The notes: generated by a model not told the origin, from the sequence alone. A stretch of 64,000 bases of DNA from an uncultured Clostridium sp. (GCA_900538475.1 UPYT01000008.1:1-64000); one strand, 5' to 3'. Numbered from the stretch's first letter, positions 25,811 to 36,404 are shown. Numbers and translations: made by a program.

Positions 25811-27100
25811 ATGAATCATCAGCTGCTTCACACCCCGGAGGGGGTTCGGGATATCTATGGATCAGAGTGTGCCAGGAAACTGGCGGTTCAGGAGAAAATT
25901 CTTCAGGTGTTCCGCCTGTATGGTTATGAAGCCATCGAGACGCCTGTATTTGAATACTTTGATATTTTCAGTAAGGAGCGCGGAAGCGTCAGAGCCCAGG
26001 AAATGTACAAATTTTTTGACCGGGATAACAATACACTGGTGCTCCGGCCGGATATGACGCCATCCATTGCCCGGTGTGCGGCCAAATATTTTATGGAAGA
26101 GGAAAATCCCATTCGCCTGTGCTATGTAGGTCCTTCTTTTATTAACAGCTCCAGTTATCAGGGACGTTTAAAGGAAGCAACCCAGACGGGAGTTGAGCTG
26201 ATTGGAGATGATACCTGCCAGGGGGATGCGGAAATGATCGCCATGGTGATCCAGTCTCTGAAGGAGGCCGGACTGACGGAATTCCAGGTGGAGCTGGGGC
26301 AGGTGGAATTTTACCGGAGTCTGACCGAGGAAGTGGGGATGGATGAGGAAACCCGGGAAAAGCTTCGCATTCTGATTGAAAATAAAAATTATTTCGGCGT
26401 AGAGGAGCTTTTGTCTGAGCAGATCATGACTCCGGAGCAAAAGCAGCTTTTTTTAAAGCTTCCGGAGCTGTTTGGAGATATTGATCAGATTCGCGCGGCA
26501 AGATGCATGACCTCCAATCCCCGTGCGCTCCAGGCCATTGACCGGTTAGAGCGGGTTCAGGAGCTGGTGGATGCCTATGGACTGGGAGACTATGTTTCCT
26601 ATGATTTGGGTATGCTGAGCAAATATTCCTATTATACTGGTATTATTTTTAAGGCCTACACCTACGGTACAGGAGAGTATATTGTGACAGGAGGACGCTA
26701 TGACCGGCTGTTGGAGCAGTTTGGAAAAAAGGCTCCGGCTGTTGGCTTTGCCATTGTGGTAGATCAGCTGATGCTGGCGCTGTCCCGCCAGAAAATTCAG
26801 GTTCCTGTTTCTTCCGTCTGTACGGCCCTGGTTTACGAGCCAGAGATGGCAATGGAAGCCATCCCCATGGCCTGCAGTCTCCGGAGCCAGGGAGAAACTT
26901 TGCAGATGGTGTGCCGGAAAGAAGGAAAAACGGTGGAAGCCTATGAGGAGTGGGCGGCGGCACAGGGAATCGGCCGGCTGCTGTTTTTATCTGTCGAAGA
27001 GAAGGATGTTTTGGAAGTGAATCTGGAAACCGGGCAGAGGAAGAGTCTGACCAGGCGGGAACTGATTCTAGCTGAAAAAAAGGAGGTGGCGCAACCGTGA
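25811..27100 (+). CDS. hisZ: ATP phosphoribosyltransferase regulatory subunit
   Basis: 429-aa histidyl-tRNA synthetase-like protein that forms the active, histidine-inhibited complex with short HisG. The N-terminal half matches class II synthetase motif regions ([23 protein letters not shown], and a [16 protein letters not shown] motif 3), but it stands first in a his operon next to a short hisG, which identifies HisZ rather than HisRS. AAAGGAG precedes the ATG. Its stop overlaps the hisG start (GTGA), coupling synthesis of the two subunits. Confidence 0.93.
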   Translation: MNHQLLHTPEGVRDIYGSECARKLAVQEKILQVFRLYGYEAIETPVFEYFDIFSKERGSVRAQEMYKFFDRDNNTLVLRPDMTPSIARCAAKYFMEEENPIRLCYVGPSFINSSSYQGRLKEATQTGVELIGDDTCQGDAEMIAMVIQSLKEAGLTEFQVELGQVEFYRSLTEEVGMDEETREKLRILIENKNYFGVEELLSEQIMTPEQKQLFLKLPELFGDIDQIRAARCMTSNPRALQAIDRLERVQELVDAYGLGDYVSYDLGMLSKYSYYTGIIFKAYTYGTGEYIVTGGRYDRLLEQFGKKAPAVGFAIVVDQLMLALSRQKIQVPVSSVCTALVYEPEMAMEAIPMACSLRSQGETLQMVCRKEGKTVEAYEEWAAAQGIGRLLFLSVEEKDVLEVNLETGQRKSLTRRELILAEKKEVAQP

Positions 27101-27741
27101 GATATCTGACCTTTGCTCTGGCTAAGGGACGGCTGGCAGATAAAACGCTGTCTCTTTTTGAACAGATTGGCATTACCTGCGAGGAAATGAAGGATAAAAG
27201 TTCCAGAAAACTGATTTTTACGAATGAGGAGCTGGGCTTCCGATTTTTTCTGGCCAAGGCAGGCGATGTGCCTACTTATGTGGAATACGGGGCTGCCGAT
27301 ATTGGAGTTGTAGGGAAAGATACGCTTCTGGAGGAGGGCAGAAGGTTGTATGAGGTTCTGGATCTGAAAATGGGACAGTGCAGGATGTGTGTCTGCGGAC
27401 CGGAGTCAGCCAGAGCTTATTTGAATAACCATGAACAGATCCGTGTGGCAACCAAGTATCCCGCTATCGCAAAAGATTATTTTTATAATAAAAAGCACCA
27501 GACAGTAGAGATTATCAAGCTGGGCGGTTCTATAGAGCTGGCGCCGATTGTAGGTCTTTCCGAGGTGATTGTAGATATTGTGGAAACGGGATCGACTCTT
27601 CGGGAAAATGGATTAAGCGTGCTGGAGGAGGTTTGTCCCCTGTCTGCCCGCATGGTAGTCAATCAGGTTAGTATGAAAATGGAAAATGAACGGATTACCA
27701 GACTGATTCAGCAGCTTCGACCTCTGATTCAGAACCGGTAG
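27097..27741 (+). CDS. hisG: ATP phosphoribosyltransferase, short form
   Basis: 214-aa catalytic subunit joining ATP and PRPP, the first step of histidine synthesis. It shows [14 protein letters not shown] (about 3-16), [19 protein letters not shown], the PRPP-binding stretch [15 protein letters not shown] (about 151-165) and no C-terminal regulatory ACT-like domain, so it depends on HisZ. It starts at GTG within the last codons of hisZ, behind AAAGGAGGTG. Confidence 0.95.
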   Translation: MRYLTFALAKGRLADKTLSLFEQIGITCEEMKDKSSRKLIFTNEELGFRFFLAKAGDVPTYVEYGAADIGVVGKDTLLEEGRRLYEVLDLKMGQCRMCVCGPESARAYLNNHEQIRVATKYPAIAKDYFYNKKHQTVEIIKLGGSIELAPIVGLSEVIVDIVETGSTLRENGLSVLEEVCPLSARMVVNQVSMKMENERITRLIQQLRPLIQNR

Positions 27742-27830
27742 CTGGTCGTTCTTTGATAAGAGAAGCAGCCCGCTTTGCGTGTCTGTTATAAAAGATACGT
27801 CTCGACAGGCGGAGAAATGGAGAAAACATA

Positions 27831-29120
27831 ATGAGAATCGTTCAACTGAATGAAGAAACCAGAAAAAATATTCTGGAAGATCTGTTAAAGCGAGATCCAA
27901 ATAATTATACTGCCTACGAAAGCACAGTGCAGGAAATTGTGGAGGACGTAAGAAAAAACAGAGATCAGGCTCTGTTTGCCTATACAAAGAAATTTGACGG
28001 AGCAGATTTGGACAGCTCCAATATCCGCGTTACGGAAGCAGAGATTCAGGAGGCTATGTCCCAGGTAGATCCGGAGCTGCTGACAGTTATGAAGCGGGCT
28101 ATGAAAAATATTCGGGAATATCACGAAAAACAGAAGCAGTACAGCTGGTTTGATTCCCGTCCAGACGGAACTCTTCTGGGACAGAAGGTAACGCCTCTTT
28201 CCAGTGTGGGCGTTTATGTTCCTGGAGGCAAGGCAGCATATCCCTCCTCCGTTTTGATGAATATTATCCCGGCTGAGGTTGCAGGGGTTCCGCGAATTGT
28301 AATGGTAACTCCCCCGGACAAAAACGGAAAAGTCAATCCGGTTACACTGATTGCGGCCCATCTGGCAGGTGCTACAGAGGTGTACAAGGCAGGCGGAGCT
28401 CAGGCAGTGGCGGCCCTTGCTTTTGGAACAGAATCCATTCCCCGGGTCAATAAGATCGTAGGACCGGGCAATATTTTTGTGGCTCTGGCAAAGAAGGCTG
28501 TGTATGGACATGTGAGCATTGACAGCATTGCCGGTCCCAGCGAGATTCTGGTTCTGGCAGACGAAACGGCCAATCCCCGGTATGTGGCAGCAGATCTTTT
28601 GTCCCAGGCAGAGCATGACGAGCTGGCCAGCGCTATTCTGGTGACCACCAGCATGGAACTGGCCGAAGAAGTATCCCGCCAGATTGAGGTTTTCCTGCAG
28701 ACTCTTTCCAGAAGGGATATTCTGGAGAAATCTCTGGAAAACTATGGGTATATTCTGGTTGCCGATTCTATGGAGGATGCCATTTCCACAGCCAATGAGA
28801 TTGCATCGGAGCATCTGGAAATTGTAACCCGCAATCCCTTTGAGGTTATGACAAAAATTCAGAATGCAGGAGCTATTTTTATGGGCGAATATAGCTCTGA
28901 GCCCCTGGGTGATTATTTTGCAGGTCCTAACCATGTGCTTCCTACGAACGGAACTGCAAAGTTCTTCTCACCTCTGGGGGTAGATGACTACATTAAGAAA
29001 TCCAGCATTATTTACTACTCCAGAGAGGCTTTGGAGCCTATTCATAAGGATATTGAGACATTTGCAGAGGCAGAGCATCTGACAGCCCATGCCAATTCCA
29101 TTCGTGTCCGTTTTGAGTAG
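27831..29120 (+). CDS. hisD: Histidinol dehydrogenase
   Basis: 429-aa zinc enzyme oxidising histidinol to histidine in two NAD-dependent steps, the last of the pathway. Signature segments are VGVYVPGGKAAYPSSVLMN (about 124-142), GPGNIFVALAKK, DSIAGPSEILVLAD, LLSQAEHDELASAIL with zinc/catalytic residues, EHLEI and PLGDYFAGPNHVLPT. It lies 89 nt after hisG; a possible weak internal promoter there was not convincing. Confidence 0.96.
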   Translation: MRIVQLNEETRKNILEDLLKRDPNNYTAYESTVQEIVEDVRKNRDQALFAYTKKFDGADLDSSNIRVTEAEIQEAMSQVDPELLTVMKRAMKNIREYHEKQKQYSWFDSRPDGTLLGQKVTPLSSVGVYVPGGKAAYPSSVLMNIIPAEVAGVPRIVMVTPPDKNGKVNPVTLIAAHLAGATEVYKAGGAQAVAALAFGTESIPRVNKIVGPGNIFVALAKKAVYGHVSIDSIAGPSEILVLADETANPRYVAADLLSQAEHDELASAILVTTSMELAEEVSRQIEVFLQTLSRRDILEKSLENYGYILVADSMEDAISTANEIASEHLEIVTRNPFEVMTKIQNAGAIFMGEYSSEPLGDYFAGPNHVLPTNGTAKFFSPLGVDDYIKKSSIIYYSREALEPIHKDIETFAEAEHLTAHANSIRVRFE

Positions 29121-29131
29121 AAGGAGGAGTT

Positions 29132-29719
29132 ATGGAACGCACTGCAGTGATGGAACGAACCACAAAAGAAACAAAGATACGTCTGAGCCTTTGTCTGGAC
29201 GGTACCGGGAAAGGAGATATCCATACGGGAATCGGTTTTTTTGACCACATGCTGGAGGGCTTTGCCCGCCACGGACTCTTTGATCTCAGCCTTTCGGTGG
29301 AAGGGGATCTGCAGGTGGATACCCACCATACCATCGAAGATACGGGAATTGTACTGGGCAAAGCCATTAAGGAGGCAGTAGGAGATAAGAAGGGAATGGT
29401 ACGCTATGGCTCCATGATTCTTCCCATGGACGAGGCTCTGATTCTCTGTGCTCTGGATCTGTGCGGACGGCCATATCTGGTATACGATTTGAAGCTGGAT
29501 CGGGAGTTTGTAGGAGATTTGGAGACAGAAATGATTCGTGAATTCTTTTATGCGGTTTCTTATGGAGCAGAGATGAATCTCCATTTAAAACAGCTGAGCG
29601 GCAGCAACAATCATCATATTATAGAGGGAGCTTTTAAGGCCTTTGCCAAGGCCTTAGACAGTGCGACCCGGCTGGATGGCCGGATTACAGACGTGCTGTC
29701 TACCAAAGGTGTACTCTGA
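29132..29719 (+). CDS. hisB: Imidazoleglycerol-phosphate dehydratase
   Basis: 195-aa monofunctional dehydratase forming imidazole-acetol phosphate. Metal-binding motifs are GIGFFDHMLEGFARHGLFDL, DTHHTIEDTGI and NNHHIIEGAFKA. There is no fused histidinol-phosphate phosphatase, so that activity must come from a gene elsewhere. AAGGAGG precedes the ATG, 11 nt after hisD. Confidence 0.96.
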   Translation: MERTAVMERTTKETKIRLSLCLDGTGKGDIHTGIGFFDHMLEGFARHGLFDLSLSVEGDLQVDTHHTIEDTGIVLGKAIKEAVGDKKGMVRYGSMILPMDEALILCALDLCGRPYLVYDLKLDREFVGDLETEMIREFFYAVSYGAEMNLHLKQLSGSNNHHIIEGAFKAFAKALDSATRLDGRITDVLSTKGVL

Positions 29720-29742
29720 CAGAAAGACGAGGATGAAAAGTC

Positions 29743-30459
29743 ATGCAGTTATATCCGGCGATTGATATGAAGGATGGGAAATGTGTCCGCCTTACAAAGG
29801 GACTTTTTGATAATATTACGGTATATTCCGACACGCCTGCTGATATGGCAAAGCTATGGGTCAGCCAGGGAGCAACCTTTCTTCATCTGGTGGATTTGGA
29901 CGGAGCTTTGGCCGGTCACTCCGTCAATGCTCCGGCGATTCGAGAGGTTCTTTCCCAGGTTTCCGTTCCGGTTCAGCTGGGCGGCGGAATTCGAAGTGCC
30001 GAGGATGTCAAAGCGATGCTGGATTTGGGAATATCCCGGTGTATCATTGGCACAAAGGCGGCAGAGCGTCCTGAATTTATGTGGGAGCTGGTGGAAGCCT
30101 TTGGACCGGAGCGGATTGTGGCAGGAGTGGATGCAAAGGATGGAATGGCGGCAGTGGCCGGCTGGGAGAAAACCAGTTCCGTGACTGCGCTGGAGCTTTG
30201 TATGAAAATGAAGGAATACGGAGTTCGGCATATTGTATACACGGATATTTCCAGAGACGGAACGCTGACAGGCCCCAATATTCCATATACCAGAATGCTG
30301 GCAGAAAAAACAGGACTGAATGTGATTGCTTCCGGCGGCGTGTCTTCTATGGAAGATTTGGAAACCCTCAGCGAAAACAGGATTCCGGGGGTAATTATCG
30401 GAAAAGCCCTTTATGAAAAACGAATCAGCCTTCCGGATGCGGTAGCCAGATTTCAGTAA
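29743..30459 (+). CDS. hisA: ProFAR isomerase
   Basis: 238-aa TIM-barrel enzyme isomerising ProFAR to PRFAR. The catalytic aspartates are in [14 protein letters not shown] (about 4-17) and [15 protein letters not shown] (about 165-179). Half-barrel repeats are visible: [16 protein letters not shown] and [11 protein letters not shown]. It lies in the his operon, directly before the HisIE fusion. The next enzyme pair, HisH-HisF, is not encoded here. Confidence 0.95.
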   Translation: MQLYPAIDMKDGKCVRLTKGLFDNITVYSDTPADMAKLWVSQGATFLHLVDLDGALAGHSVNAPAIREVLSQVSVPVQLGGGIRSAEDVKAMLDLGISRCIIGTKAAERPEFMWELVEAFGPERIVAGVDAKDGMAAVAGWEKTSSVTALELCMKMKEYGVRHIVYTDISRDGTLTGPNIPYTRMLAEKTGLNVIASGGVSSMEDLETLSENRIPGVIIGKALYEKRISLPDAVARFQ

Positions 30460-30473
30460 GGAGGAAAAATCGT

Positions 30474-31775
30474 ATGGCAGGTGATAAATATTTGATGGCA
30501 GCAGTGGGCTGCCGGAATCAAAAGGCGGTACTGCCGGTTTCGGGAAAGGGCTTTGCTTATGGAAATGGAGAGGAGCTTCCCTTTCTTTCTTTTACAGAAG
30601 CGTGCAGCCACAGTGGGCTGGATGGACTTTGTGTATTTGATCTATCGGAATCAGAGGAAGACCATGAGAAAACCATCCATGCAGTCAAGGAAGCAGTAAG
30701 ACTTCTTGATATTCCTGTTTTTCTTGGCGGACGGATCAAACGACTGGAGGATGTAAAAAAATATCTCTATGCAGGTGCAGAGGCGGTATTTTTAGACGGA
30801 GGAAATGAAGATAATATTGATTTAATTAAGGAGGCTGCGGACCGGTTCGGAACGGAAAAAATATGGGTTCAGATTTCTTCTGCAGAGCAGATGAGGCGAG
30901 TGGCGGAATTTCATCAGCTGGGCGCTGGTAAAATTTTTGCAGAAAAACAGGCATTTCTGGCAGGAGAGACATTTCTTACAGAAGAGACTCCGGTACCAGT
31001 TCTGATTCTGACCGAAAACCAGGATGCGGCAGAGCTGCTGAGGCAAAAAAACATAGAAGGTGTGGTTTACCCGGCCGGAGAGCCGGAAAGCGGCTGGTAT
31101 ATGAGGCAAAAGAAGAAGCTGTCAGAGCAGGGGATTTCCGTAGATATCTTAAACAGTCAGATTCCGTGGAGTCAGTTTCGTACTAATCAGGACGGCCTGA
31201 TTCCTGTCATTGTTCAGGACTACAAAACCTCGGAGGTGCTGATGCTGGCTTATATGAATGAGCAGGCATTTGAGGATACTCTTAGCACCGGAAAGATGCA
31301 TTATTTCAGCAGGAGCCGTCAGAGCCAGTGGGAAAAAGGAGAAACCTCCGGTCATTTTCAGTATGTGAAGGCCCTGTTTCTGGACTGTGATAATGATACC
31401 CTTCTGGCAAAGGTTCATCAGATTGGAGCAGCCTGTCATACAGGAAGCCGCAGCTGTTTTTTCCAGACTCTGGCCCAAAAGGAATATCAGACATCCAATC
31501 CGCTGAAGGTTTTTGAGGATGTATTTGCAGTGATTCAGGATCGGAAGATTCATCCGAAGGAAGGGTCTTATACCAATTATCTGTTTGACAAGGGTATTGA
31601 TAAAATCCTCAAAAAGGTAGGAGAGGAAGCAACAGAGATTGTCATTGCGGCAAAGAATCCGGATCCGGAAGAGGTGAAGTATGAGATTTCAGATTTTCTG
31701 TACCATGTCATGGTGTTAATGGCAGAGAAGGGGGTAACCTGGGAAGAAATTACACAGGAGCTGGCCAATCGATGA
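30474..31775 (+). CDS. hisI: HisF-like domain fused to HisI and HisE
   Basis: 433-aa protein. Residues about 222-325 are PRA-cyclohydrolase (HisI): [58 protein letters not shown]. Residues about 340-433 are PRA-pyrophosphohydrolase (HisE): [15 protein letters not shown] and the [13 protein letters not shown] helix. Together they do steps 2 and 3. Residues 1-215 resemble a HisF/HisA barrel ([31 protein letters not shown]), but the first catalytic Asp segment (HisF CLDVKDG) reads AVGCRNQ and the second strand reads VQISSA, so this part is probably catalytically dead. Last gene of the operon. Confidence 0.88.
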   Translation: MAGDKYLMAAVGCRNQKAVLPVSGKGFAYGNGEELPFLSFTEACSHSGLDGLCVFDLSESEEDHEKTIHAVKEAVRLLDIPVFLGGRIKRLEDVKKYLYAGAEAVFLDGGNEDNIDLIKEAADRFGTEKIWVQISSAEQMRRVAEFHQLGAGKIFAEKQAFLAGETFLTEETPVPVLILTENQDAAELLRQKNIEGVVYPAGEPESGWYMRQKKKLSEQGISVDILNSQIPWSQFRTNQDGLIPVIVQDYKTSEVLMLAYMNEQAFEDTLSTGKMHYFSRSRQSQWEKGETSGHFQYVKALFLDCDNDTLLAKVHQIGAACHTGSRSCFFQTLAQKEYQTSNPLKVFEDVFAVIQDRKIHPKEGSYTNYLFDKGIDKILKKVGEEATEIVIAAKNPDPEEVKYEISDFLYHVMVLMAEKGVTWEEITQELANR

Positions 31776-31794
31776 AGCAGCAGGAAAAAATATT

Positions 31795-31821
31795 AGTTTA
31801 CATAATTAAGTTATGTAAACT
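31795..31821. repeat. Perfect palindrome with XerD-half-site arms (dif-like)
   Basis: AGTTTACATAA (31795-31805) and TTATGTAAACT (31811-31821) are exact inverted repeats around TTAAG. TTATGTAAACT equals the XerD-binding half of the Bacillus dif site. It sits alone between hisIE and the HD gene. There is no U-tract, so it is not a terminator. It could be a recombinase site or an operator. Confidence 0.6.
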
Positions 31822-31871
31822 GATGCAAAATATGCGGCAGTTTATGGATAAGCGCAGGAAAGAGAGAAAAT

Positions 31872-32489
31872 ATGGATAAGGAAGAGCGGCTTTCCCGCCA
31901 GATGGAGTTCTGCCGGGAAATTGATAAAGAAAAACAGATTCTGCGTCAGACAATTCTGAGCAATGGAATCCAGAGAGAGGATGATTCTCAGCATGCCTGG
32001 CATATGGCAGTGATGACTCTTCTGCTCAGTGAATACTCCAATGAGCCGATAGATGTACTGAAAACCATTTCCATGCTGTTAATCCACGATTTGGTGGAAA
32101 TTGATGCAGGAGATACGTTTGCCTATGACGAGGAAGGAAAGAAAACGCAGAGAGAAAGAGAACTTCGGGCAGCAGATCGGATTTTCTCTATTCTGCCAGA
32201 GGATCAGCGGGATAAATTCCGCAGTTTGTGGGATGAGTTTGAGGAGGGAACTTCTCCGGAGGCATTATTTGCCCATACTATGGACAATTTACAGCCTACG
32301 ATGCTGAATGCAGCAACCAATGGAAAAATGTGGAAGGAAAAACAGGTGCGCCTCAGCGGAATTCTCAACCGAAACAAAATAACGGCCTTGGGGTCGGAAA
32401 CCCTGTGGAAGTATTCTCTGGAGCAGCTGATACGCCCTCATGTAGAAGGCGGGCAGATTATCGATGATACAGAAGGGAGACACAATTGA
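31872..32489 (+). CDS. HD-domain phosphohydrolase (5'-deoxynucleotidase-like)
   Basis: 205-aa HD-superfamily protein related to YfbR/HDDC2-type nucleotidases. The metal-binding H, HD and D residues are in [11 protein letters not shown] (about 40-50), [13 protein letters not shown] (about 74-86) and the later HTMDN. The substrate is not certain; dNMPs are likely by family. It starts about 50 nt after a large palindrome and ends 1 nt before pepT, so the two genes are co-transcribed. Confidence 0.82.
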   Translation: MDKEERLSRQMEFCREIDKEKQILRQTILSNGIQREDDSQHAWHMAVMTLLLSEYSNEPIDVLKTISMLLIHDLVEIDAGDTFAYDEEGKKTQRERELRAADRIFSILPEDQRDKFRSLWDEFEEGTSPEALFAHTMDNLQPTMLNAATNGKMWKEKQVRLSGILNRNKITALGSETLWKYSLEQLIRPHVEGGQIIDDTEGRHN

Positions 32490-32490
32490 T

Positions 32491-33732
32491 ATGTCATCAG
32501 TAACAGAACGATTTTTAAGGTATGTATCCGTAGATACTCAGTCTAAAGATGATGAAGAGGCTTTCCCCAGCACGGAAAAGCAGAAAAATCTTGGAAACAT
32601 GTTAAAAGCTGAGCTGGAAGCAATGGGACTTTCCAACGTAAGGATGGATTCCTATGGTTATGTATACGGAGAAATTCCGTCCAACCTGGAGGGGGAAGCA
32701 GCGAAGGCAGACCTTCCTGTTCTTGGCTTTATTTCACATATGGATACAGCGCCTGCAAGTCCAGGAACAGATATTAAGCCGCAGATTATCAGAAATTATG
32801 ACGGCGGCCGGATTGTAATGAACCGGGAACTGGGAATCTCTATGGGGCCGGAGGATTATGAGGAACTGGCAGATTATGTGGGTCAGGATCTGATTACAAC
32901 AGACGGTACTACGCTTTTAGGGGCTGATGATAAAGCAGGCGTTGCTGAGATTATGGAAATGGCCGCTTATTTGATGGCTCACCCGGAATTCAAACACGGA
33001 AAAATCTGCGTTGCCTTTACTCCAGACGAAGAAGTTGGACGGGGAACGGACTTCTTTGATGTGGAAGGATTTGGGGCAGATATTGCCTACACGGTAGACG
33101 GCGGCGCTCTGGGAGAGCTGGAATACGAAAATTTCAATGCAGCATCTGCCTTTATTACCATTCACGGTGTGAGTATTCATACAGGAACAGCCCGTGGAAA
33201 AATGAAAAATGCTATTTTAATGGGTATGGAGCTGCAGTCTCTTCTTCCCGTATTTGAAAATCCTGCATGTACAGACGGATATGAAGGATTCTTCCACCTG
33301 GACGATATGAAAGGTTCCGTAGAAGCCTGCACCATGAAATACATTATCCGCGATCATGATCGGACAAAATTTGAAGAGAAGAAGGCGCTGATGGAACAGG
33401 CCGTGGCTTATTTAAATGCCAAATATGGCAGCAATACCGTAGAGCTTACGCTGAAGGACAGCTATTATAATATGCTGGAAAAGATCAAACCGCATTTTGA
33501 ACTGATTGAAACAGCAAAGGAAGCAATGGGAGAGCTGGATATTCAGCCAATCATTCGTCCTATTCGCGGAGGTACGGATGGAGCAAGACTGTCCTTTAAG
33601 GGACTGCCTTGTCCGAACCTGTGTACCGGAGGACACAACTTCCACGGAAGGTATGAGTATATTTGTATTCAGTCTATGGAAAAAATTGTAGAACTGCTTT
33701 TGAAGCTGGCAGAAAAAATCACTACCCCGTAA
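32491..33732 (+). CDS. pepT: Peptidase T (tripeptide aminopeptidase)
   Basis: 413-aa cytosolic M20B zinc peptidase releasing N-terminal residues from tripeptides. Metal ligands and catalytic residues are visible in [14 protein letters not shown] (about 78-91), [27 protein letters not shown] (EE pair), TVDGG and [14 protein letters not shown], ending with the His-containing [15 protein letters not shown] 32491 has GAAGGGAG upstream and matches the family N-terminus. A shared terminator follows. Confidence 0.95.
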   Translation: MSSVTERFLRYVSVDTQSKDDEEAFPSTEKQKNLGNMLKAELEAMGLSNVRMDSYGYVYGEIPSNLEGEAAKADLPVLGFISHMDTAPASPGTDIKPQIIRNYDGGRIVMNRELGISMGPEDYEELADYVGQDLITTDGTTLLGADDKAGVAEIMEMAAYLMAHPEFKHGKICVAFTPDEEVGRGTDFFDVEGFGADIAYTVDGGALGELEYENFNAASAFITIHGVSIHTGTARGKMKNAILMGMELQSLLPVFENPACTDGYEGFFHLDDMKGSVEACTMKYIIRDHDRTKFEEKKALMEQAVAYLNAKYGSNTVELTLKDSYYNMLEKIKPHFELIETAKEAMGELDIQPIIRPIRGGTDGARLSFKGLPCPNLCTGGHNFHGRYEYICIQSMEKIVELLLKLAEKITTP

Positions 33733-33775
33733 GAAACGGGAAATTTTCTGCTGCAGCTGTATGAAGCAGAATAGT

Positions 33776-33809
33776 AAAAAGGAGGGGTACCCTGGGGGCC
33801 CTCCTTTTT
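33776..33809. terminator. Bidirectional terminator between pepT and the SNF transporter
   Basis: AAAAAGGAGGG (33776-33786) pairs exactly with CCCTCCTTTTT (33799-33809). It lies between convergent genes and works for both strands. Confidence 0.93.
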
Positions 33810-33841
33810 AAGTGGAATGAAAACAATGTCTTTTACAAAAA

Positions 33842-35233
33842 TTAAAAAAAACCTGTGGACTGGAGAAAGAGAACCGTCATCATAATCGGTGTTACATAGC
33901 GAATCGTAAAGGAATACATTTTTTTTCGCCGGAAGAGATGACCGCTGGCTTCCATTTCCTCGCAGATCCATTCCGGTTTCATAATCCATCCTACAAAAAT
34001 ACAGGTAAGGAGAGAGATAAACGGCATCAGGAAGCTGTTGCTGATATAATCCATAAGATCCAGAAGCTGAGCAGTCGCTCCATTAGGCAGCTTCAGTTCA
34101 AAGTAAAAGATATTATATCCCAGACAGATCAGGATGGAAGCGGCTGCAGAGACAAGGCTGATTATCAGGCTCATTTTTTTTCTTGAGGTATGGAAAATAT
34201 CCATGCAGTTGGCGACCAGAGTTTCCATAATCGATACGGAAGAGGTCAGAGCAGCAAACAAAACCATCAGGAAAAAAACAAGTCCCAGAATACCCCCGGC
34301 TGCCCCCATAGCTTCAAAAACCTTTGGCAGTGAAACAAACATCAGGCTGGGACCGGAAGCCATACCCTCTGTTCCGAAAAAGACGAACACAGAAGGTATG
34401 ATCATCAATCCGGCTAAAAAAGCAACTATCGTATCAAAAATTTCGATTTGGCTTAAGGAACGGCTTAAATCAATTTCTTTTTTTACATAGGAGCCATATG
34501 TAATCATAATGCCCATAGATACGCTGAGGGAGAAAAACAGCTGACTCATGGCATCTAAAAGAATTTCCAGGAAACGTCCGGGAGTCAGGCCTTCAAAATT
34601 TGGAATCAGATAGACTGCCAGCCCGTCTAGACCAGTGCGAACCACTCCGTCAGCGCCTTTGTGGGAAAGCGTAAGTGAAAATATTCCGATTCCGATGACC
34701 ATCAGAAGCAGACCAGGCATAACAATTCTGGAAAAACGTTCAATTCCCTTTTCAACTCCCCGGTATACAATCAACGCTGTTAAAGAAAGAAAAATCAGCA
34801 TGAATACGATGGGGGAAGCTTTTGACGTAATAAAAGAAGTAAAATATCCGTCAGCAGCGGCAGCCTGTCCGTTTCCGCTGAAAAAGGTAACCAGATATTT
34901 TAAAATCCATCCTCCGATTACGGAGTAGTAGGTCATGATGAGTGCAGGAACCAGGAAAGTCAGATATCCGAGAAACTTCCATTTTTGATTCATGCTTTCA
35001 AATGCGTGAAGCGCATTTTCTTTTGTTCTTCTTCCAATGGCTACGTCCGTAACCAGAAGGGTAAAGCCAAAGGTTACCACAAGCCCCAGATAAACAAGTA
35101 AAAACAGGCCTCCGCCGTCTTTTGCAGCAAGATAGGGAAAACGCCAGATGTTTCCTACGCCTACGGCGCTTCCTGCTGCGGCAAGTACAAATCCAAGAGA
35201 TCCTGTGAAGCTGCTTTTTTTCTTTTTGTTCAT
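33842..35233 (-). CDS. Neurotransmitter:sodium symporter family transporter
   Basis: 463-aa Na+-coupled symporter of the SNF/NSS (LeuT-type) family, predicted to import an amino acid. The TM1 sodium and substrate signature AAGSAVGVGNIWRFPYLA (about 18-35) and GGGLFLLVYL are present, and the hydrophobicity suggests 11-12 helices. ATG 35233 has AAAGGGG 9 nt upstream; the open frame extends to a TTG without a ribosome site. It is divergent from the XRE regulator, which could control it. Confidence 0.92.
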   Translation of the reverse strand: MNKKKKSSFTGSLGFVLAAAGSAVGVGNIWRFPYLAAKDGGGLFLLVYLGLVVTFGFTLLVTDVAIGRRTKENALHAFESMNQKWKFLGYLTFLVPALIMTYYSVIGGWILKYLVTFFSGNGQAAAADGYFTSFITSKASPIVFMLIFLSLTALIVYRGVEKGIERFSRIVMPGLLLMVIGIGIFSLTLSHKGADGVVRTGLDGLAVYLIPNFEGLTPGRFLEILLDAMSQLFFSLSVSMGIMITYGSYVKKEIDLSRSLSQIEIFDTIVAFLAGLMIIPSVFVFFGTEGMASGPSLMFVSLPKVFEAMGAAGGILGLVFFLMVLFAALTSSVSIMETLVANCMDIFHTSRKKMSLIISLVSAAASILICLGYNIFYFELKLPNGATAQLLDLMDYISNSFLMPFISLLTCIFVGWIMKPEWICEEMEASGHLFRRKKMYSFTIRYVTPIMMTVLFLQSTGFF

Positions 35234-35497
35234 GTTTGCAAACCCCTTTGCTGTCAAAATGATACAGATTCTGCATATCTGCTCTGCCTATTATAATGAA
35301 ATATACGGAAAAGGCAAATTTAAAAAATTTCGTTTTATGAAACTTTTTTGTTAAAAAGTTGAATTATACTGGAATAATGCGGATTTATCCTGTATAATAG
35401 TCAGAAAAACAGGAAGTTTTTTTAATTGTGTATATTTATAGGAAACACAGAAAAACAGCGATAATCAAAAAAAGGTGTAAGAAAAAAATAGGAATCC

Positions 35498-36250
35498 ATG
35501 CAAAAGAGAGGAAGAAACAGAGTGAGTGCTTACAGTAAACAGACCGGAGAACGTATCCGGATGTACCGAAAAATGAAATCTATGACTCTTCAGCAGCTGG
35601 CTGACAGAATCCATAAAAGCAGAGCCAGTGTAAGTAAATACGAAAATGGGGAAATTGCCATGGACATTGAAACGCTTGGAGAGATTGCAAGGGTTCTGCA
35701 GGTCAGTCCAGGACAGCTTCTTGATGTTCAGGAGGAACAGAAGCTTCTGCAGACCCCTCCCTCAGCCTATAGCGGTATGAGCCCGTTTTTCTGCGCAAGA
35801 AGGCTGTATTTTTATTTTTATGATGGTCGGTATCAGCGATTAAAAAACGGACTCATCGATATTCGGGAGGAGGAGGATGCCCCTGGAAATTACCACGCAG
35901 CTCTGTCAATTCGATCCAGCAATTCCTACGGACAAAGCAGTGATATCTATTATACTGGCAGAGTCGTTTACAGTGATATGCTGATTCGATTTTCTTTTGT
36001 AAATCAGTACAATTCTCTGGAAGAAGATTTGCTGTATATTTTTAATCCGCTGGAATTTCGGGAGGCCACAGACGGGCTTCTTTGCGGTATCTCTAGCGCC
36101 GATCTGATGCCCTGTGCGTTTCGATGTCTGGTGACCTTGACTCCTCAGGAGAATACGGAAGAGTTGAAAAAACGTCTTCTGATTACAAAAGAAGAGCTGC
36201 AGCGGTGGCAGAGACTGAATATGCTTCTGGTGGATAACCGGGGAATTTGA
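35498..36250 (+). CDS. XRE-family transcriptional regulator
   Basis: 250 aa. Residues about 12-70 are a helix-turn-helix_3 domain: GERIRMYRKMKSMTLQQLAD and KSRASVSKYENGEIAMDIETL with the recognition helix. The remaining 180 residues are an unrecognised, Tyr/Phe-rich domain that could sense a ligand. The start is uncertain: ATG 35498 or a GTG at 35522 that follows AGGAAG. It is divergent from the SNF transporter and upstream of a small gene and the broken pspA-like gene, so it may regulate either side. Confidence 0.85.
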   Translation: MQKRGRNRVSAYSKQTGERIRMYRKMKSMTLQQLADRIHKSRASVSKYENGEIAMDIETLGEIARVLQVSPGQLLDVQEEQKLLQTPPSAYSGMSPFFCARRLYFYFYDGRYQRLKNGLIDIREEEDAPGNYHAALSIRSSNSYGQSSDIYYTGRVVYSDMLIRFSFVNQYNSLEEDLLYIFNPLEFREATDGLLCGISSADLMPCAFRCLVTLTPQENTEELKKRLLITKEELQRWQRLNMLLVDNRGI

Positions 36251-36261
36251 GGTGTTTACAT

Positions 36262-36402
36262 GTGAACGCAGCAGATCGAAGCTTCGCATGGCTGAATGGC
36301 TGTAAGTTAAGAAAAATGTTGGAAACTACAAAAGAAATTTTAAATACGTCTGTGGAGGACATAGCAGAAAGTGTATTGGAAAAATATAAAGGAGATGAGT
36401 AA
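36262..36402 (+). CDS. Possible 46-aa protein between the XRE gene and pspA
   Basis: GTG 36262 with GAGGTG 7 nt upstream opens a 46-codon frame ending in TAA two bases before the ATG of the pspA-like gene. The product is hydrophilic and helix-prone, ending EDIAESVLEKYKGDE. The downstream gene's ribosome site AAGGAG lies inside it, suggesting coupling. No family recognised; an internal ATG at 36316 would give 28 aa. Confidence 0.45.
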   Translation: MNAADRSFAWLNGCKLRKMLETTKEILNTSVEDIAESVLEKYKGDE

Positions 36403-36404
36403 GT

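Noticed and set aside
27885..28934. Minus-strand open frame opposite hisD
   Set aside because: Antisense shadow of hisD; no ribosome site and low-information composition.
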